Positions 18,375 through 27,404 of a stretch of DNA of 64,000 nt are shown here, in pieces. Numbering within the stretch: the stretch's first letter is position 1; each line of letters opens with the position of its first letter. The notes under the pieces were generated by a model. It was not told where the DNA came from. It searched no databases and saw nothing but the letters and a program-made list of their open reading frames with translations. The DNA lies in contig NZ_CABPSP010000011.1 in assembly GCF_902459765.1 (NCBI RefSeq), positions 185,705 to 249,704 of the forward strand, given 5' to 3'. Position numbers and translations under genes: made by a program. The DNA is from Pandoraea anapnoica (GTDB lineage: Bacteria; Pseudomonadota; Gammaproteobacteria; Burkholderiales; Burkholderiaceae).

Positions 18375-18529
18375 ATCCGGGGGAAGACCCGCCCCCCGCC
18401 GCGCAATAGCATGGGTCTCATCGGCGAGCCTCCGATGTTTGCCGCACGCGCCCCAGTCCGTCAGCGCACTTCCCCGACACCGCCACGCCGCACTCGCGGC
18501 GGGTTTTTGCACCGCAACAGGAGACACCC

Positions 18530-19123
18530 GTGAAACAAGAGCTGCGCAAGATCGCCACCTTTGTCGAGACGACCTACCGTGAAGGCGGCAAGGCGGCCGC
18601 CGACCCCGTCACGACCGTCGTCGTCGCCGCCGTGATTCGCAATCCGTGGGCGGGTCTTGGCTTCGTGGAGAACCTGCGTCCCGAGATCCTTCGTCTGGCG
18701 CCCGAGCTTGGCGCACTCATGACGCAACATCTCGTCGACGTGATGCCCGGCGATCGTGTTCAGGCCTACGGCAAGGCCGCCGTCGTCGGCACCAACGGCG
18801 AGATCGAACACGCCTCCGCCATCATCCACACGCTGCGCTTCGGCAATCTGTTTCGCAGCGCGGTGAGCGGCACGGCATTCCTGCCCTTCACCAACACGCG
18901 CGTCGGCCCCGGCGCGCTGGTGTCGGTGCCGATGATCCACAAGTCGGAAACCGGCAAACGCTCGCACTTCATCACCGCCACGTTCCAGATGACGGACGCA
19001 CCGGCCGCAGACGAAATTCTGCTGGCCATCGGGGCGGCAGACGGCGGTCGTGTACACCCGCGCATCGCCGACCGCTTCCAGGACATGGAAGAGATGGCGA
19101 ACGACGCAGCCGCCACCGCCTGA
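18530..19123 (+). CDS. DUF1185 / 'amino acid synthesis' family protein
   Basis: The 197-residue protein matches the DUF1185 (AA_synth) family in length and text: RKIATFVETTYREGGKAAADPVTTVVVAAVIRNPWAG, then LTDVMPG-type GDRVQAYGKAAVVGTNGEIEHASAIIH, and VSVPMIHK. The family is poorly characterised. It is often found beside amidohydrolases, flavin monooxygenases and transport genes in catabolic loci rather than in true amino acid biosynthesis. It is preceded by AGGAGACACCC. It is followed after 11 bp by a 2-hydroxyacid dehydrogenase and divergent from the PucR-type regulator, so it belongs functionally to this locus. Confidence 0.88.
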   Translation: MKQELRKIATFVETTYREGGKAAADPVTTVVVAAVIRNPWAGLGFVENLRPEILRLAPELGALMTQHLVDVMPGDRVQAYGKAAVVGTNGEIEHASAIIHTLRFGNLFRSAVSGTAFLPFTNTRVGPGALVSVPMIHKSETGKRSHFITATFQMTDAPAADEILLAIGAADGGRVHPRIADRFQDMEEMANDAAATA

Positions 19124-19134
19124 GCGAGCGCACG

Positions 19135-20079
19135 ATGCCGCTCGTCATTGCCTTCCTTAGCCGGATGTCCGCCGACTATCAGCGTCCCTATCTCGACGCC
19201 TTGCGTGCGGCACTGCCGGGCGACATCGTCGCGCCGCTCGCCGAGCTTTCGACCGTCCAGCGCGAACAGGTGTCGGTTGCCATCGTCGCGAATCCGGACC
19301 CGGTCGACGTCGCCGATCTCCCCCGCCTTCTGTGGATCCAGAGTCTCTGGGCCGGTGTCGAATCGCTCGTCAGCACGCTACCGGTGGGCAGCCCGCCGAT
19401 CATGCGGTTAATCGATCCGGAAATGTCTCGCACGATGGCCGAGGCCGTGCTTGCCTGGACCTACTACCTGCAACGCGACATGCCGCGTTACGCGAAGCAG
19501 CAGGCACGGCGCGAATGGCGGCAGCAAGCGTATCGCAAGCCCTCGCAAACGGGCGTCGGCTTACTCGGGCTCGGTGAACTCGGTCAGGCGGCTGCCGCAA
19601 GGCTGCGCGATGCCGGGTTTACCGTTCGCGGCTGGAGCCGCTCGCCCAAGGCGCTCGACGGCATCGAAACCCTTGCCGGGGACGACGGACTCGAAGCGAT
19701 GCTCGCCGCGAGCGACATCGTCGTGAGCCTGATCCCGTTGACGGCCCAGACGCGTGGCATGCTCGACGTGCGGCGTCTGAATCTGATGAAGCCGGGTGCC
19801 GCGCTCATCAACTTCTCGCGGGGTCCTGTCGTTGTGACCGACGCCCTCATCGCTGCGCTCGACCGGGGGCATCTCTCGCATGCCGTGCTCGACGTTTTCG
19901 ACGCGGAGCCGCTGCCGGTGACGTCGACGCTATGGGACCACCCATCGGTCACCGTGTTGCCGCACATCTCCGCTCCGACCGATCACGAAACGGCGGCGGC
20001 CGTCATTGCCGCCAATCTCCGGAATTTCCGCGCGACGGGTCGCATTCCCGGCAACGTCGATCTGGCGCGGGGGTACTGA
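19135..20079 (+). CDS. D-2-hydroxyacid dehydrogenase (GhrA-like glyoxylate/hydroxypyruvate reductase)
   Basis: The protein of about 314 residues has the Rossmann motif GLLGLGELGQAAAARL near residue 140 and the catalytic triad region: Arg in INFSRGPVVVTDALIAAL, Glu in FDAEPLP, and His in PHISAPT. The length and the WIQSLWAGVESLV text fit the GhrA subgroup, which reduces glyoxylate, hydroxypyruvate or related 2-ketoacids with NAD(P)H. The start at 19135 follows the DUF1185 stop by 11 bp, so the two genes form an operon. A role in glyoxylate removal after oxidative cleavage of an N-substituted acetate is possible but is inference. Confidence 0.9.
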   Translation: MPLVIAFLSRMSADYQRPYLDALRAALPGDIVAPLAELSTVQREQVSVAIVANPDPVDVADLPRLLWIQSLWAGVESLVSTLPVGSPPIMRLIDPEMSRTMAEAVLAWTYYLQRDMPRYAKQQARREWRQQAYRKPSQTGVGLLGLGELGQAAAARLRDAGFTVRGWSRSPKALDGIETLAGDDGLEAMLAASDIVVSLIPLTAQTRGMLDVRRLNLMKPGAALINFSRGPVVVTDALIAALDRGHLSHAVLDVFDAEPLPVTSTLWDHPSVTVLPHISAPTDHETAAAVIAANLRNFRATGRIPGNVDLARGY

Positions 20080-20283
20080 GCGTGCACCGCAATTACGAAG
20101 CGCACGCACAGGCACCGCCCCGGTCGAGTACCGCGCGGCGCGCGATGGTATGCTGATCGGCCGACATTTCCCGGGGCGCGTCGGCATGGGCGACATGCTC
20201 TGTGTTTTCGTCCACGTGCAGGTCTGACGCGCCGCAGGACCCGAAGGTTTGCCTGACCATCCGTTCCCTCCAGCGCTGCGCCT

Positions 20284-20763
20284 ATGGTGAAACTCGACCG
20301 CTTCGATATCGCAATTCTTCAGGTGCTGGCCCGTGAGGGTCGCATTACCAAGTCACGTCTGGCCGAACGGATTCACTTGTCGGTATCGCCCACGTGGGAG
20401 CGCGTGCAACGACTCGAAGCAGCAGGCGTCATTCGAGGCTATCGCGCCGATGTCGACTGGAGCGGCGTAGTGCAGGTGAGCCGCATCATCGTGGAAATCA
20501 CGCTCGCGCGACACACCGCGCACGACATGAATCGCTTCGAAGCCCACCTTCGCGGAGCCCCCGAAGTCGTGCAATGTCATGCCACGGGCGGCGGCGTCGA
20601 CTATATCGTGCACGTGCTCGCGCGCGACATCGACCACTACCAGCGCTTCATCGACGATCTGCTGATGGCCGACTTCGGCATCGAGCGCTACTTCACGTAC
20701 ATCGTCACGAAAGTCGTCAAGGACGACGGCAACGCCGTTCCCGGCTGGGTCGACCCGGACTGA
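20284..20763 (+). CDS. Lrp/AsnC family transcriptional regulator
   Basis: The 159-residue protein has the N-terminal HTH (LDRFDIAILQVLAREGRITKSRLAERIHLSVSPTWERVQRLEAAGVIRGY) and a C-terminal AsnC/RAM ligand-binding domain (APEVVQCHATGGGVDYIVHVLARDIDHYQRFIDDLL). Lrp-type proteins sense amino acids. The gene lies 155 bp upstream of the semialdehyde dehydrogenase and aminotransferase series on the same strand, so it is the likely local regulator of amine/amino acid catabolism here. Confidence 0.94.
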   Translation: MVKLDRFDIAILQVLAREGRITKSRLAERIHLSVSPTWERVQRLEAAGVIRGYRADVDWSGVVQVSRIIVEITLARHTAHDMNRFEAHLRGAPEVVQCHATGGGVDYIVHVLARDIDHYQRFIDDLLMADFGIERYFTYIVTKVVKDDGNAVPGWVDPD

Positions 20764-20814
20764 TCCGCTTGCGCCACCGGATGCGCGAAAATTTTTCTAC
20801 GTGATGCCGTCAAC

Positions 20815-20856
20815 TCAGAAAAAAACCGCAATCCGTACCCACCGATCAGAAAAAAC
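20815..20856. repeat. Direct repeat TCAG-A(6-7)-C ahead of the dehydrogenase gene
   Basis: TCAGAAAAAAACC starts at 20815 and TCAGAAAAAAC at 20846, spaced 31 bp, close to three helical turns. Phased A-tracts like these bend DNA and are typical of Lrp-family target regions. They lie between the Lrp gene and the operon it probably controls. A site function is inferred. Confidence 0.4.
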
Positions 20857-20918
20857 ATCGGCCTCGCGCCCCCGACAATCTCTGCATGACGAACGAATGC
20901 CATGCCAGGAGATTGCCG

Positions 20919-22394
20919 ATGCTGCTCGACCACCCGGTGCTGTTCAAATCGCTGTGCTACATCGACGGCCGTTGGACGCATAGCGAGGACGCCGCGTCCA
21001 TTGCCGTTGTCGATCCTGCCGATCAAACCACGCTCGGCCACGTGCCGATGCTCACGCGCGATCAGATTCGCGTTGCCGTCGACGCAGCCCAGCGAGCCTT
21101 CACCACGTGGCGCTGGACGCCCGCCGCAAAACGCTGCGCCACCCTGCTCCGCTGGCATGCTCTGATCGAACAACATGCCGACGACCTTGCCACCCTGCTC
21201 GCGCGCGAGCAGGGCAAGCCATTGCGCGAGGCGCGCGGGGAAATCGCTTATGGCGCGTCCTTCATCGCGTGGTACGCCCACGAGGCCTGCCGCCTCGATG
21301 GCCGCACCATCACCTCGCATGTCGACGGCGCCCAACTGGGCACCCTGCGCGAACCGGTCGGGGTCGCCGCACTCATCACGCCCTGGAACTTCCCCTTCGC
21401 GATGATTACGCGCAAGGCGGCGGCAGCATTGGCTGCCGGTTGCGCCGTCGTCGTGAAGCCCGCACATGAAACGCCATTCAGCGCGCTGGCGCTCGCGCAA
21501 TTGGCCGATGAAGCCGGGCTGCCGCCGGGCCTGTTCAATGTGGTGCTGGGCGAGCCCGACATGGCCATGCGAACCCTCGTGGGCGACGCTCGCGTGCGCG
21601 CCGTGAGCTTTACCGGCTCGACGCGCGTCGGTCAGTTGGTTGCACAGGCTGCCGCTGCCAGCGGCGTGAAGAAGCTCGCGCTCGAACTCGGCGGTAATGC
21701 CCCGTTCATCGTGCTCGACGACGTAGATCTCGACGAGGCCGTGCGTATCGCCGTCGCCGCAAAGTTTCAGACGTCCGGACAGGATTGCTGCGCCGCCAAC
21801 CGCATCTTCGTTGCTCGCGCGCGTTACGGTGCGTTCGTGGATCGCTACACGCAGGCCGTAGCAAAACTGCGCGTCGGCCCCGCCTTCGCGGAAAACGTCG
21901 ACGTGGGTCCGCTCATTCATCAGGCGGCATTGGACGCGACCGCCCAGCGTGTGCAAGACGCTCGGCGCAAGGGCGCGCAGATCACCGTTGGCGGCGAACC
22001 CCATGTGCTGGGTGGCTGGTTCTACAGCCCCACCGTGGTGGCCGATGCCGCCCCCGGGATGCGCATTTACGACGAAGAGAACTTCGGCCCGATTTCGGCC
22101 GTATGCGCGTTCGACTCACTCGACGATGTCGTCGCGAAGGCCAACGACACCGAGTACGGCCTCGCTGCCTATGTGTGCGGGCGTCGCGTCGACGAAATCT
22201 TCACGCTGATCCGGCGGCTCGACTTCGCCATGGTCAGCGTGAACGGCGTGAAATTCACCGGCGCACCGGTTCCGTTCGGCGGAATGAAGGCGTCCGGGCT
22301 CGGGCGCGAGGGCGGCGTCGACGGCTTCGAGCCGTTCACCGAGACCAAGTACTTCTGCCTCGGCAATCTCGGCATCCCCGTGCACTACGCCTGA
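20919..22394 (+). CDS. NAD(P)-dependent succinate-semialdehyde-type dehydrogenase
   Basis: The enzyme of about 491 residues belongs to the GabD branch of aldehyde dehydrogenases. It has ITPWNFPFAMITRKAAAALAAGCAVVVKPAHETP, FTGSTRVGQ, the Glu motif LELGGNAPFIV and the Cys region SGQDCCAANRIF. The usual text in this branch is GQTCVCANR; here Asp replaces Thr and two adjacent cysteines (about 290-291) occur. The end has the family's PFGGMKASGLGREGG. Start 20919 is supported by AGGAG at 20907-20911. It would oxidise succinate semialdehyde (or malonic semialdehyde) formed by the aminotransferases downstream. Confidence 0.9.
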   Translation: MLLDHPVLFKSLCYIDGRWTHSEDAASIAVVDPADQTTLGHVPMLTRDQIRVAVDAAQRAFTTWRWTPAAKRCATLLRWHALIEQHADDLATLLAREQGKPLREARGEIAYGASFIAWYAHEACRLDGRTITSHVDGAQLGTLREPVGVAALITPWNFPFAMITRKAAAALAAGCAVVVKPAHETPFSALALAQLADEAGLPPGLFNVVLGEPDMAMRTLVGDARVRAVSFTGSTRVGQLVAQAAAASGVKKLALELGGNAPFIVLDDVDLDEAVRIAVAAKFQTSGQDCCAANRIFVARARYGAFVDRYTQAVAKLRVGPAFAENVDVGPLIHQAALDATAQRVQDARRKGAQITVGGEPHVLGGWFYSPTVVADAAPGMRIYDEENFGPISAVCAFDSLDDVVAKANDTEYGLAAYVCGRRVDEIFTLIRRLDFAMVSVNGVKFTGAPVPFGGMKASGLGREGGVDGFEPFTETKYFCLGNLGIPVHYA

Positions 22395-22473
22395 CGCCAA
22401 GTTCACCGTCCTCGACGCATTCACGCCCCATCCACCTCATTGCTTCACTTCATCGACATCAAGGAGACGTCCC

Positions 22474-23859
22474 ATGGCCGCTTCGACCGACCAATTGTTC
22501 GCGCAGGATCGCGCGCATTTCATGCACCCGTCCACCCACGCGGCCGACCATGCGAGCGGCACGCTGCCGGGCAAGATCATCCGCACCGCACAAGGCATGC
22601 ACATTGAAGATCACGAGGGCCGCCGCTATCTCGACGCCTTCGCTGGCCTTTACTGCGTGAACATCGGCTATGGTCGCACCGAAGTGGCCGACGCCATCCA
22701 CAAGCAGGCCACCTCGCTCGCCTACTATCACACGTACGTCGGGCATTCGACGGACGCCATCATCGAGCTGTCCAAACGCATCATCGACTGGTCGCCCGCG
22801 GGCATGAAGAAAGTGTATTACGGGCTCTCCGGGTCAGACGCCAACGAGACGCAGATCAAGATCGTCTGGTACTACAACAACGTGCTGGCTCGACCGCAAA
22901 AGAAGAAGATCATCTCGCGCGAGCGCGGTTATCACGGCTCCGGCATCGTGACTGGCAGCCTGACGGGTCTGCCGAGTTTCCATCAGCATTTCGATCTGCC
23001 GGTCGAGCGCGTGCATCACACCGTGTGCCCTCATTGGTACCGCAAGGCGCATCAGGGAATGAGCGAGCAGGCATTCGTTGCGCATTGCGTCGAGGAACTC
23101 GAAAAGCTCATCGCCCGCGAAGGAGCCGACACGATTGCGGCCTTCATCGGCGAGCCGGTGATGGGCACCGGCGGCATCATCACGCCGCCTGCCGGATATT
23201 GGGACGCCATCCAGGCCGTGCTGCGTCGTCACGACATTCTGCTCATTGCCGACGAAGTGGTTTGCGGCTTCGGCCGTCTCGGCTCGCCGATGGGCTCGCA
23301 ACACTACGGCATGACGCCCGATCTCATCACGATTGCCAAGGGTCTGACCAGCGCCTACGCCCCACTCTCGGGCGTGATCGTCGGTGAACGTGTCTGGGAC
23401 GTGATCGAGCGCGGCGCCCGCGAACACGGCCCGATGGGACACGGCTGGACCTACTCGGGTCATCCGATCTGCGCTGCCGCCGCACTCGCCAATCTCGATA
23501 TTCTGGCGCGCGAGAACCTGACGCAGAACGCCGCCGACGTCGGCCGATACTTCGGTGAGAAGCTGCACGCCGCGTTCGACGCACATCCACTCGTCGGGGA
23601 AGTACGCAACGTCGGCATGCTCGCCGCCGTCGAATTCATGGCCGATGGTGCAGCGCGTCAGCCGTTCGATCCCGCCATGAAGATCGGCGCACGTATCTCG
23701 GCCGCCGCGCTCGCACGCGGCATGATCGCGCGCGCCATGCCGCACGGCGACATCCTGGGCTTCGCGCCGCCGCTGATCGCCACGCGGGCGGACGTCGACG
23801 AGATGGTGAGCATCGCGCGCGCTGCGGTCGACGATGTGGCAGAGCAGGTGCTGCGCTGA
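22474..23859 (+). CDS. Class III omega-aminotransferase (first copy)
   Basis: The 461-residue PLP enzyme has the class III layout: DHEGRRYLDAFAGLYCVNIGYGRTEV, YHTYVGHSTDAIIELSKRI, the cofactor-loop GLSGSDANETQIKI, ERGYHGSGIVTGSLTGLPSFH, ADEVVCGFGRLGS and the PLP lysine in TIAKGLTSAYAPLSGVIV. It transfers the terminal amino group of an omega-amino acid or diamine (GABA, beta-alanine, putrescine) to a keto acid such as pyruvate. AAGGAG precedes the start. It follows the semialdehyde dehydrogenase by 79 bp. Confidence 0.93.
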   Translation: MAASTDQLFAQDRAHFMHPSTHAADHASGTLPGKIIRTAQGMHIEDHEGRRYLDAFAGLYCVNIGYGRTEVADAIHKQATSLAYYHTYVGHSTDAIIELSKRIIDWSPAGMKKVYYGLSGSDANETQIKIVWYYNNVLARPQKKKIISRERGYHGSGIVTGSLTGLPSFHQHFDLPVERVHHTVCPHWYRKAHQGMSEQAFVAHCVEELEKLIAREGADTIAAFIGEPVMGTGGIITPPAGYWDAIQAVLRRHDILLIADEVVCGFGRLGSPMGSQHYGMTPDLITIAKGLTSAYAPLSGVIVGERVWDVIERGAREHGPMGHGWTYSGHPICAAAALANLDILARENLTQNAADVGRYFGEKLHAAFDAHPLVGEVRNVGMLAAVEFMADGAARQPFDPAMKIGARISAAALARGMIARAMPHGDILGFAPPLIATRADVDEMVSIARAAVDDVAEQVLR

Positions 23860-24111
23860 GCGCAATCGGCGAGTCGTGCGGATGATTGCCGCGATGGATC
23901 ATGGATGACGTGCTGCGCGGGCAACCGGAACGCTCCGGCGCACGGCGCACGTCGCAATACCGTGCACATCGCAGGACATATCGCGCGCCCTCTCCATCGG
24001 TTCGTAGGATGACCTCCCTTTTCGACAAAGCTTTAATGGGATGACACAGTGGCCTGTTCTGGGGGGACTCAGGGGCCACTTCTCCACTCCCATCCTCCCG
24101 AGGTACCGTGC

Positions 24112-25491
24112 ATGTCCATCGAATCGCTGATTGAGGCCGATCGCCAGTTCCTGATCCATCCTGTAGCCGACTACCGGGCGCATGAGGCGCGAGGGGCGAC
24201 GGTGCTCACCAGCGGCAACGGGGCCTGGCTGCACGATGCCAACGGACACGCGCTGCTCGACGGGTTTGCCGGGCTGTGGTGCGTGAATACCGGCTACGGG
24301 CAGGCGTCTATCGTCAAGGCCGCCACCGAGCAGTTGAACCGGCTGCCTTATGCCACGGGCTATTTCGGCTTCGCTTCGGCACCCGCCATCAAGCTGGCGC
24401 AGAAGCTCGTGGAACTCGCGCCGCCGTCGCTGCAGCACGTGTATTTCACGCTTGGCGGGTCGGACGCCGTCGACGCCGCCGTGCGCTTCATCACCCATTA
24501 CTACAACGCCATCGGCAAACCGTCGAAGAAGCATTTCATCGCGCTGGAGCGTGGATATCACGGCTCGTCGTCGACCGGCGCAGGACTCACCGCCCTGCCT
24601 GCGTTTCACCGCAACTTCGATCTGCCGTTGCCGACACAGCATCACATCGCATCGCCCTATCCCTATCGCAGCGCCACGCCCAACGATCCGCAGGCCATCA
24701 TCGCCGCGTCGGTCGCCGCGCTCGAAGCCAAGGTCGGCGAGTTGGGGGCCGAGCATGTCGCTGCGTTTTTCTGCGAACCGGTGCAAGGCTCCGGAGGCGT
24801 GATCGTGCCGCCCAGGGGCTGGCTGCGTGCCATGCGAGACGCCTGCAAGAAGCTCGACATTCTGTTCGTCGCCGACGAAGTCATCACCGGATTCGGTCGC
24901 ACCGGGCCGATGTTCGCCTGCGAAGCGGAAGACGTCTCGCCCGATCTCATGACGCTGGCCAAGGGGCTGACGGCCGGTTATGCACCGATGGGCGCCGTGC
25001 TGATGTCCGACGCCATCTATCAGGCCATGGCCGATGCCGCGCGCGGCACGCCCGTCGGTCATGGACAGACGTACTCGGCGCATCCGGTCAGTGCGGCCAT
25101 CGGTCTGGCTTGCCTGAAGCTCTATGACGAAGGCGGCTTGCTCGCGAACGGTCAGGCGCAGGCAAAGGCATTCGCCGACGGTCTGGATGCCTTTCTCGAG
25201 CACCCGCTGGTCGGCGACTCCCGTCATCGCGGTCTGCTCGGTGCGCTCGAACTCGTGGCCGACAAGTCGACACGCCAGCGCTTTGACGCGTCGCTGAACC
25301 TCCCCGAGCGGATCGGCGCTGCCGCGTATCGGAACGGCGTGATTTTCCGCGCGTTCGGCGACAACATTCTCGGCTTTGCTCCCGCCCTTTGCTATACGGC
25401 GGACGACGTCGCCGAACTCTTCGCTCGCGTGCGCACGACGCTCGACGAAGTACTCGACGCCGCCGATGTGCGCGCCGCGTTGCGCGGTTGA
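24112..25491 (+). CDS. Class III omega-aminotransferase (second copy)
   Basis: This second class III aminotransferase (about 459 residues) carries HALLDGFAGLWCVNTGYGQASIV, LGGSDAVDAAVRFI, ERGYHGSSSTGAGLTALPAFH, ADEVITGFGRTGPMF and the PLP lysine in TLAKGLTAGYAPMGAVL. It is clearly homologous to the aminotransferase just upstream but differs through much of its length, so it is a diverged paralogue rather than a recent duplicate. Start 24112 lies in a GAGG context. A 252-bp space separates it from the first copy. The pair may divide substrates such as GABA, beta-alanine and putrescine. Confidence 0.93.
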   Translation: MSIESLIEADRQFLIHPVADYRAHEARGATVLTSGNGAWLHDANGHALLDGFAGLWCVNTGYGQASIVKAATEQLNRLPYATGYFGFASAPAIKLAQKLVELAPPSLQHVYFTLGGSDAVDAAVRFITHYYNAIGKPSKKHFIALERGYHGSSSTGAGLTALPAFHRNFDLPLPTQHHIASPYPYRSATPNDPQAIIAASVAALEAKVGELGAEHVAAFFCEPVQGSGGVIVPPRGWLRAMRDACKKLDILFVADEVITGFGRTGPMFACEAEDVSPDLMTLAKGLTAGYAPMGAVLMSDAIYQAMADAARGTPVGHGQTYSAHPVSAAIGLACLKLYDEGGLLANGQAQAKAFADGLDAFLEHPLVGDSRHRGLLGALELVADKSTRQRFDASLNLPERIGAAAYRNGVIFRAFGDNILGFAPALCYTADDVAELFARVRTTLDEVLDAADVRAALRG

Positions 25492-25568
25492 TGTCCGCTG
25501 ATGGATCTGCTGATGCGCCACGGCTACACCCGATAACTTCTGCCCCGCTTTCCCGGAGATTCGTTCGA

Positions 25569-27041
25569 ATGCCGCTTTCCCTGTCACGCCCCGATTTGAT
25601 GCGCCGTCAGAACCTGATCAACGGCGAATGGACCAACGCCCGCGATGCCGGTCGCTACGCCGTGCACGACCCCGCCAGCGATGCGTTGCTGGCAGACGTT
25701 GCCGACAGTACGGCCACCGATGCCCGCGCCGCCACTGACGCCGCCTGCCGCGCGTTGCCCGCGTGGCGCGACAAGCTACCGCGCGAGCGCGCCGAAGTGC
25801 TCAAGCGCTGGCACGCACTCATTCTTGGGAACGCCGACGATCTGGCCCGGATCATCTCGCTCGAACAAGGCAAGCCGCTGGCGGAGGGGCGTGGGGAAGT
25901 GGCGTATGGGGCGTCGTACGTCGACTGGTTCGCGGGGGAAGCGACGCGTGTCTATGGCGACCTGATTCCGCAACAACAGCCCGGAAAGCGCATGTCGGCG
26001 GTGAAGGAGCCCATTGGCGTCGTCGCCGCCATCACGCCGTGGAATTTCCCGCTCGCGATGATTGCCCGCAAGATCGCCCCGGCGCTGGCCGTGGGCTGCA
26101 CCGTGGTTGCAAAGCCCGCCGAAGACACACCACTCACGGCGCTCGCCCTCGCGGCGCTGGCCCTCGAAGCCGGCGTGCCGCCGGGCGTGTTGAACATGAT
26201 CACGGCGTCGCGCACGCAAGGCATTGACGCCGTGGCGGATTGGCTCGCCGACGAACGCGTGCGCAAGGTGACGTTTACCGGATCGACTGCAGTCGGGGTG
26301 CATCTCGCGCGTGAATCGGCGGGCACGCTCAAGAAGCTGTCGCTCGAACTTGGCGGGAATGCGCCGTTCATCGTGTTCGACGATGCCGATCTCGATGCGG
26401 CGGTCGCGGGCTTAATGGCGTCGAAGTTCCGCAATGGCGGACAAACGTGCGTGTGCCCGAATCGAGTGTATGTGCAAGCGGGTGTCTACGACCGGTTCGC
26501 TGAGTTGCTGTCGCAGCGCGTGAGCGCGCTGCATGTGGCACCGGCCAGCGACGCACAGGCGCAGATCGGTCCGATGATCAATCGTCGGGCAGTGGAGAAG
26601 ATCAGTCGTCATGTCGAGGATGCGCGCTCTCATGGGGCCCGCACGCTGACCGGTGGCACGACGCTGCCGTCGCTCGGGCCGCATTACTTCGCACCGACCG
26701 TGCTGGCCGATGTGAACGACGAGATGCTCGTCTGCCGTGAGGAAACCTTTGGGCCGGTGGTGCCGCTGTTCCGTTTCGACACCGAGGATGAAGTGATTCA
26801 ACGCGCCAACGACACGCCGTTCGGGTTGGCCGCCTACTTCTACACGCAGAACATGCGCCGTGCCGAGCGAGTGGCACGGCGTCTCGAAGCCGGTGTCATC
26901 GGTATGAACGAAGGCGCCGTCGCGAGCGAAGCCGCGCCGTTCGGTGGCGTGAAGTCCTCCGGCTATGGACGTGAGGGCTCGAAGTATGGGCTCGACGATT
27001 ACCTGTCGATCAAGTACGTCTGCCAGGGCGGGCTGGACTGA
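25569..27041 (+). CDS. NAD(P)-dependent succinate-semialdehyde-type dehydrogenase (second copy)
   Basis: This 490-residue aldehyde dehydrogenase has RQNLINGEWTNARD at the N-terminus, ITPWNFPLAMIARKIAPALAVGCTVVAKPAEDTPL, FTGSTAVGVHL, the Glu motif LELGGNAPFIVF, the Cys motif NGGQTCVCPNR and the C-terminal PFGGVKSSGYGREGSKYGLDDYLSIKYVCQGG. This is standard GabD text, closer to the usual enzyme than the copy at 20.9 kb. An upstream in-frame start at 25389 would overlap the aminotransferase gene deeply and is rejected; GGAG lies ahead of 25569. It likely completes the route from omega-amino acid to succinate or another diacid. Confidence 0.92.
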   Translation: MPLSLSRPDLMRRQNLINGEWTNARDAGRYAVHDPASDALLADVADSTATDARAATDAACRALPAWRDKLPRERAEVLKRWHALILGNADDLARIISLEQGKPLAEGRGEVAYGASYVDWFAGEATRVYGDLIPQQQPGKRMSAVKEPIGVVAAITPWNFPLAMIARKIAPALAVGCTVVAKPAEDTPLTALALAALALEAGVPPGVLNMITASRTQGIDAVADWLADERVRKVTFTGSTAVGVHLARESAGTLKKLSLELGGNAPFIVFDDADLDAAVAGLMASKFRNGGQTCVCPNRVYVQAGVYDRFAELLSQRVSALHVAPASDAQAQIGPMINRRAVEKISRHVEDARSHGARTLTGGTTLPSLGPHYFAPTVLADVNDEMLVCREETFGPVVPLFRFDTEDEVIQRANDTPFGLAAYFYTQNMRRAERVARRLEAGVIGMNEGAVASEAAPFGGVKSSGYGREGSKYGLDDYLSIKYVCQGGLD

Positions 27042-27404
27042 TGATTTTGATGAGCGCGACCTGCTTGGCGATCCGGTTCAAAGTTCAGTGAATCTCGACA
27101 TCTGGTCGCTCACCGGCTCACTCAGATAACTGACACTGCCCGGCCAGCCGGACATGAGGCAGCTTCCGGCCAAGCGCGGGTGAGCATTCCCACCACACAG
27201 CATTACGTATGAGCGATTTCCTAAGGCACCTCCCGCAGATCCGTGGCATCAAAGGCGAACGCGCGAATGTCGGCCTGTCCGCCGCATGTCGTGCATCGCG
27301 CAGCTTCATGCGCCGCAATGCGTCATGTCGCGCCCGCCTCTCCCGCGTAGCTTGCTACGACGGGAAGCTCCACGAAGAACAATTGCATACCGAGGTACCA
27401 GGAG
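27042..27404. other. Intergenic stretch with no recognised gene
   Basis: These 363 bp between the dehydrogenase and the DASS transporter gene hold only short open frames with no recognisable protein text. A GGCCAGCCGG-like GC-rich imperfect repeat occurs near 27140-27160. I see no convincing promoter or terminator; an AGGAG immediately before 27405 is the ribosome-binding site of the next gene. Confidence 0.5.

Noticed and set aside
27118-27318. 66-codon minus-strand frame in the gap before the DASS transporter
   Set aside because: Short, Arg/Cys-rich, with no recognisable transposase or other domain; treated as non-coding.
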